A DNA stretch of 7,057 nucleotides, taken from contig JBNAWB010000190.1 in NCBI GenBank assembly GCA_049699975.1, positions 1-7,057 of the forward strand, read 5' to 3'. Positions 6,036 to 7,057 of this stretch are shown piece by piece. Under the pieces are notes generated by a model. It was given only the letters and a program-made list of their open reading frames with translations, was not told the DNA's origin and did not search any database. This DNA is from CAZAGD01 sp049699975. GTDB taxonomy: Bacteria; Desulfobacterota; SM23-61. The translations under genes were made by a program, and so were the position numbers. Within the stretch, counting starts at the first letter, position 1; the number at the start of each line of letters is the position of its first letter.

Positions 6036-7057
6036 TCATTTCCCCGAAATATTTTTCCAGCTTGCGTAGCCGAGTTTTTCAACCCCATTAAATTTAATTA
6101 AGCCTGTTACATCATTTTCATTTAAATCATGAAGCCATGGCCATCCGAACAAGTGCAAATTTATTCCTTGATCTCTAGTAAGTCGGCCAGTTGCTTGGGT
6201 GATGAAATCCGCCTGCGCTTGTTCTCCTCCGACGGCATCAAGTGATGCCCAAGCAATTTCACTGAACCCAAATGGCTTTCCTGGCATGTAATCTATTGCC
6301 TTTGCATAATAATCATCCGGAATCTTTGAGGGATCAGTTTTCCCAAGGGCATATGGATAACTGGTAAAAACCAATAAATCCATTTTGTTGGGGTTGAACA
6401 ACCGGAGAACTTCTAAGTCTGCCTCACGATTTTCGGAAACTATTTCTCTGGCAAATACGCAGAATACCTCGGTTTCTGGAGAAATTTTTTTAACGGCCTC
6501 GTAAGTTTCTTCATATAGACTTACATAACTTTGGAAACCATTCGGTCCATCTTTGCCATATTTTTCATACCACTTATTAACTTCATTTCCCAGTGATAAG
6601 TATCGGGGACGTATGGCCCTCACGATATCAAGAGCTGCCTGCTTATATGCCGCTCTCCATGCAGGGTCGCTTAAAGTCGCGTTTTCCATTCCCGGCGGCG
6701 CCACAAGAGTTACTCCACTTTCTATAAATGACATGTGTATTATAGGGAACATTCCTTTGTCGCGAATAAGTTGTTTTACGAATGTTTCGCCCCAATTTCC
6801 ACTTAAATCCGCTGCCAGATTGTAAAATGGGGTGGGCCTCCCCCACACTGGAACGAATTCTGAGTACTGGGCGGATTGGGCATAGGCCTCGTCGAACGAC
6901 TGACCTTGGGCAGTAGTAGGCAACAATCCCATAAAGAATCCTCTTGACGGAAGTGGCGGAGAATCATCTGGATAAATCGTTTCCGCCTCGGTAGGAGTAG
7001 TCTCTTTTTTCCCACATCCGTTTATCAAACCAATGCCAATTACCAGTATCGCTATAA
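6036..7057 (-). CDS. clan GH-A-like glycoside hydrolase lipoprotein (5' end beyond right edge)
   Basis: The frame stays open to the right edge: before the TTG at 7028 it reads IAILVIGIG and continues LINGCGKK. This is a hydrophobic signal followed by a lipobox-like LING-C (N at -2 is unusual). The true start therefore lies outside the window. After the Cys comes a short Thr/Pro/Glu-rich linker, then a likely TIM barrel. Numbering from codon 7028, LSLGNEVN has E149 after Asn at the acid/base position (strand 4) and FSEIAW has E257 at the nucleophile position (strand 7), 108 residues apart as in GH-A enzymes. GWPWLHDLNEND near the end resembles a strand 8 aromatic loop. The visible part (340 complete codons) appears to complete the barrel. 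It would be tethered to a membrane and act on an unknown glycan, perhaps GH53- or GH5-like, though the family is uncertain and a non-catalytic relative is possible. Confidence 0.7.
   Translation of the reverse strand, partial: IAILVIGIGLINGCGKKETTPTEAETIYPDDSPPLPSRGFFMGLLPTTAQGQSFDEAYAQSAQYSEFVPVWGRPTPFYNLAADLSGNWGETFVKQLIRDKGMFPIIHMSFIESGVTLVAPPGMENATLSDPAWRAAYKQAALDIVRAIRPRYLSLGNEVNKWYEKYGKDGPNGFQSYVSLYEETYEAVKKISPETEVFCVFAREIVSENREADLEVLRLFNPNKMDLLVFTSYPYALGKTDPSKIPDDYYAKAIDYMPGKPFGFSEIAWASLDAVGGEQAQADFITQATGRLTRDQGINLHLFGWPWLHDLNENDVTGLIKFNGVEKLGYASWKNISGK

Noticed and set aside
5843..6088. Minus-strand 81-codon reading frame overlapping the end of the lipoprotein gene
   Set aside because: It overlaps the lipoprotein coding region in another frame, has no ribosome-binding site and a low-complexity Ser/Thr/Arg composition unlike a folded protein.
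6643..7015. Alternative frames across the start of the lipoprotein gene
   Set aside because: The lipoprotein frame carries the lipobox and both GH-A motifs, while the others are basic, low-similarity shadows.
7026..7028. TTG as the start of the lipoprotein gene
   Set aside because: The frame is open beyond it to the window edge and encodes a hydrophobic signal segment there, so this codon is an internal leucine of the signal peptide.

Overview
The window is a chromosomal stretch of what looks like an anaerobic, probably Gram-negative bacterium of moderate GC. The evidence is a tungsten/molybdopterin-dependent aldehyde:ferredoxin oxidoreductase (AOR) with its own MoaD-like protein, an iron-type alcohol dehydrogenase, a lipoprotein signal sequence, and a PA2779-family membrane protein of a kind best known from Gram-negatives. 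An intergenic palindromic repeat of a type scattered through many uncultured and anaerobic bacterial genomes is also present. No gene fixes the species, so the taxonomic reading is weak.

Layout. Bases 1-142 may hold the last codons of an unidentified plus-strand gene. A sigma70-like promoter (146-174) then serves a class III PLP aminotransferase (205-1548, plus). This gene converges on a four-gene minus-strand operon. Between the two 3' ends (1549-1718) lie two inverted-repeat structures. Read in its own direction, the operon runs Fe-ADH (5547-4279), AOR (4263-2434), MoaD-like protein (2432-2154) and PA2779-family membrane protein (2111-1719). Gaps between genes are 15, 1 and 42 nt. A good promoter match (TTGACT-17-TAGAAT, minus, 5823-5795) implies a leader of about 240 nt. 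That leader contains a degenerate palindromic repeat (about 5612-5703). Further right, a minus-strand gene for a clan GH-A-like glycosidase lipoprotein (6036-7057) runs off the right edge.

How the genes may work together. AOR interconverts aldehydes and carboxylic acids using ferredoxin and a tungsten-bispterin cofactor. The Fe-ADH interconverts alcohols and aldehydes using NAD(P)H. The MoaD-like protein, with its C-terminal Gly-Gly, could supply dithiolene sulfur for the pterin cofactor. The pair could oxidise alcohols to acids or reduce acids to alcohols. The aminotransferase could feed or drain the aldehyde pool if its substrate is an omega-amine, but it is transcribed separately and this link is inference. 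The PA2779-family protein is the least expected operon member and the best candidate here for an undescribed role. I did not find a clearly novel defence, mobile or regulatory system.
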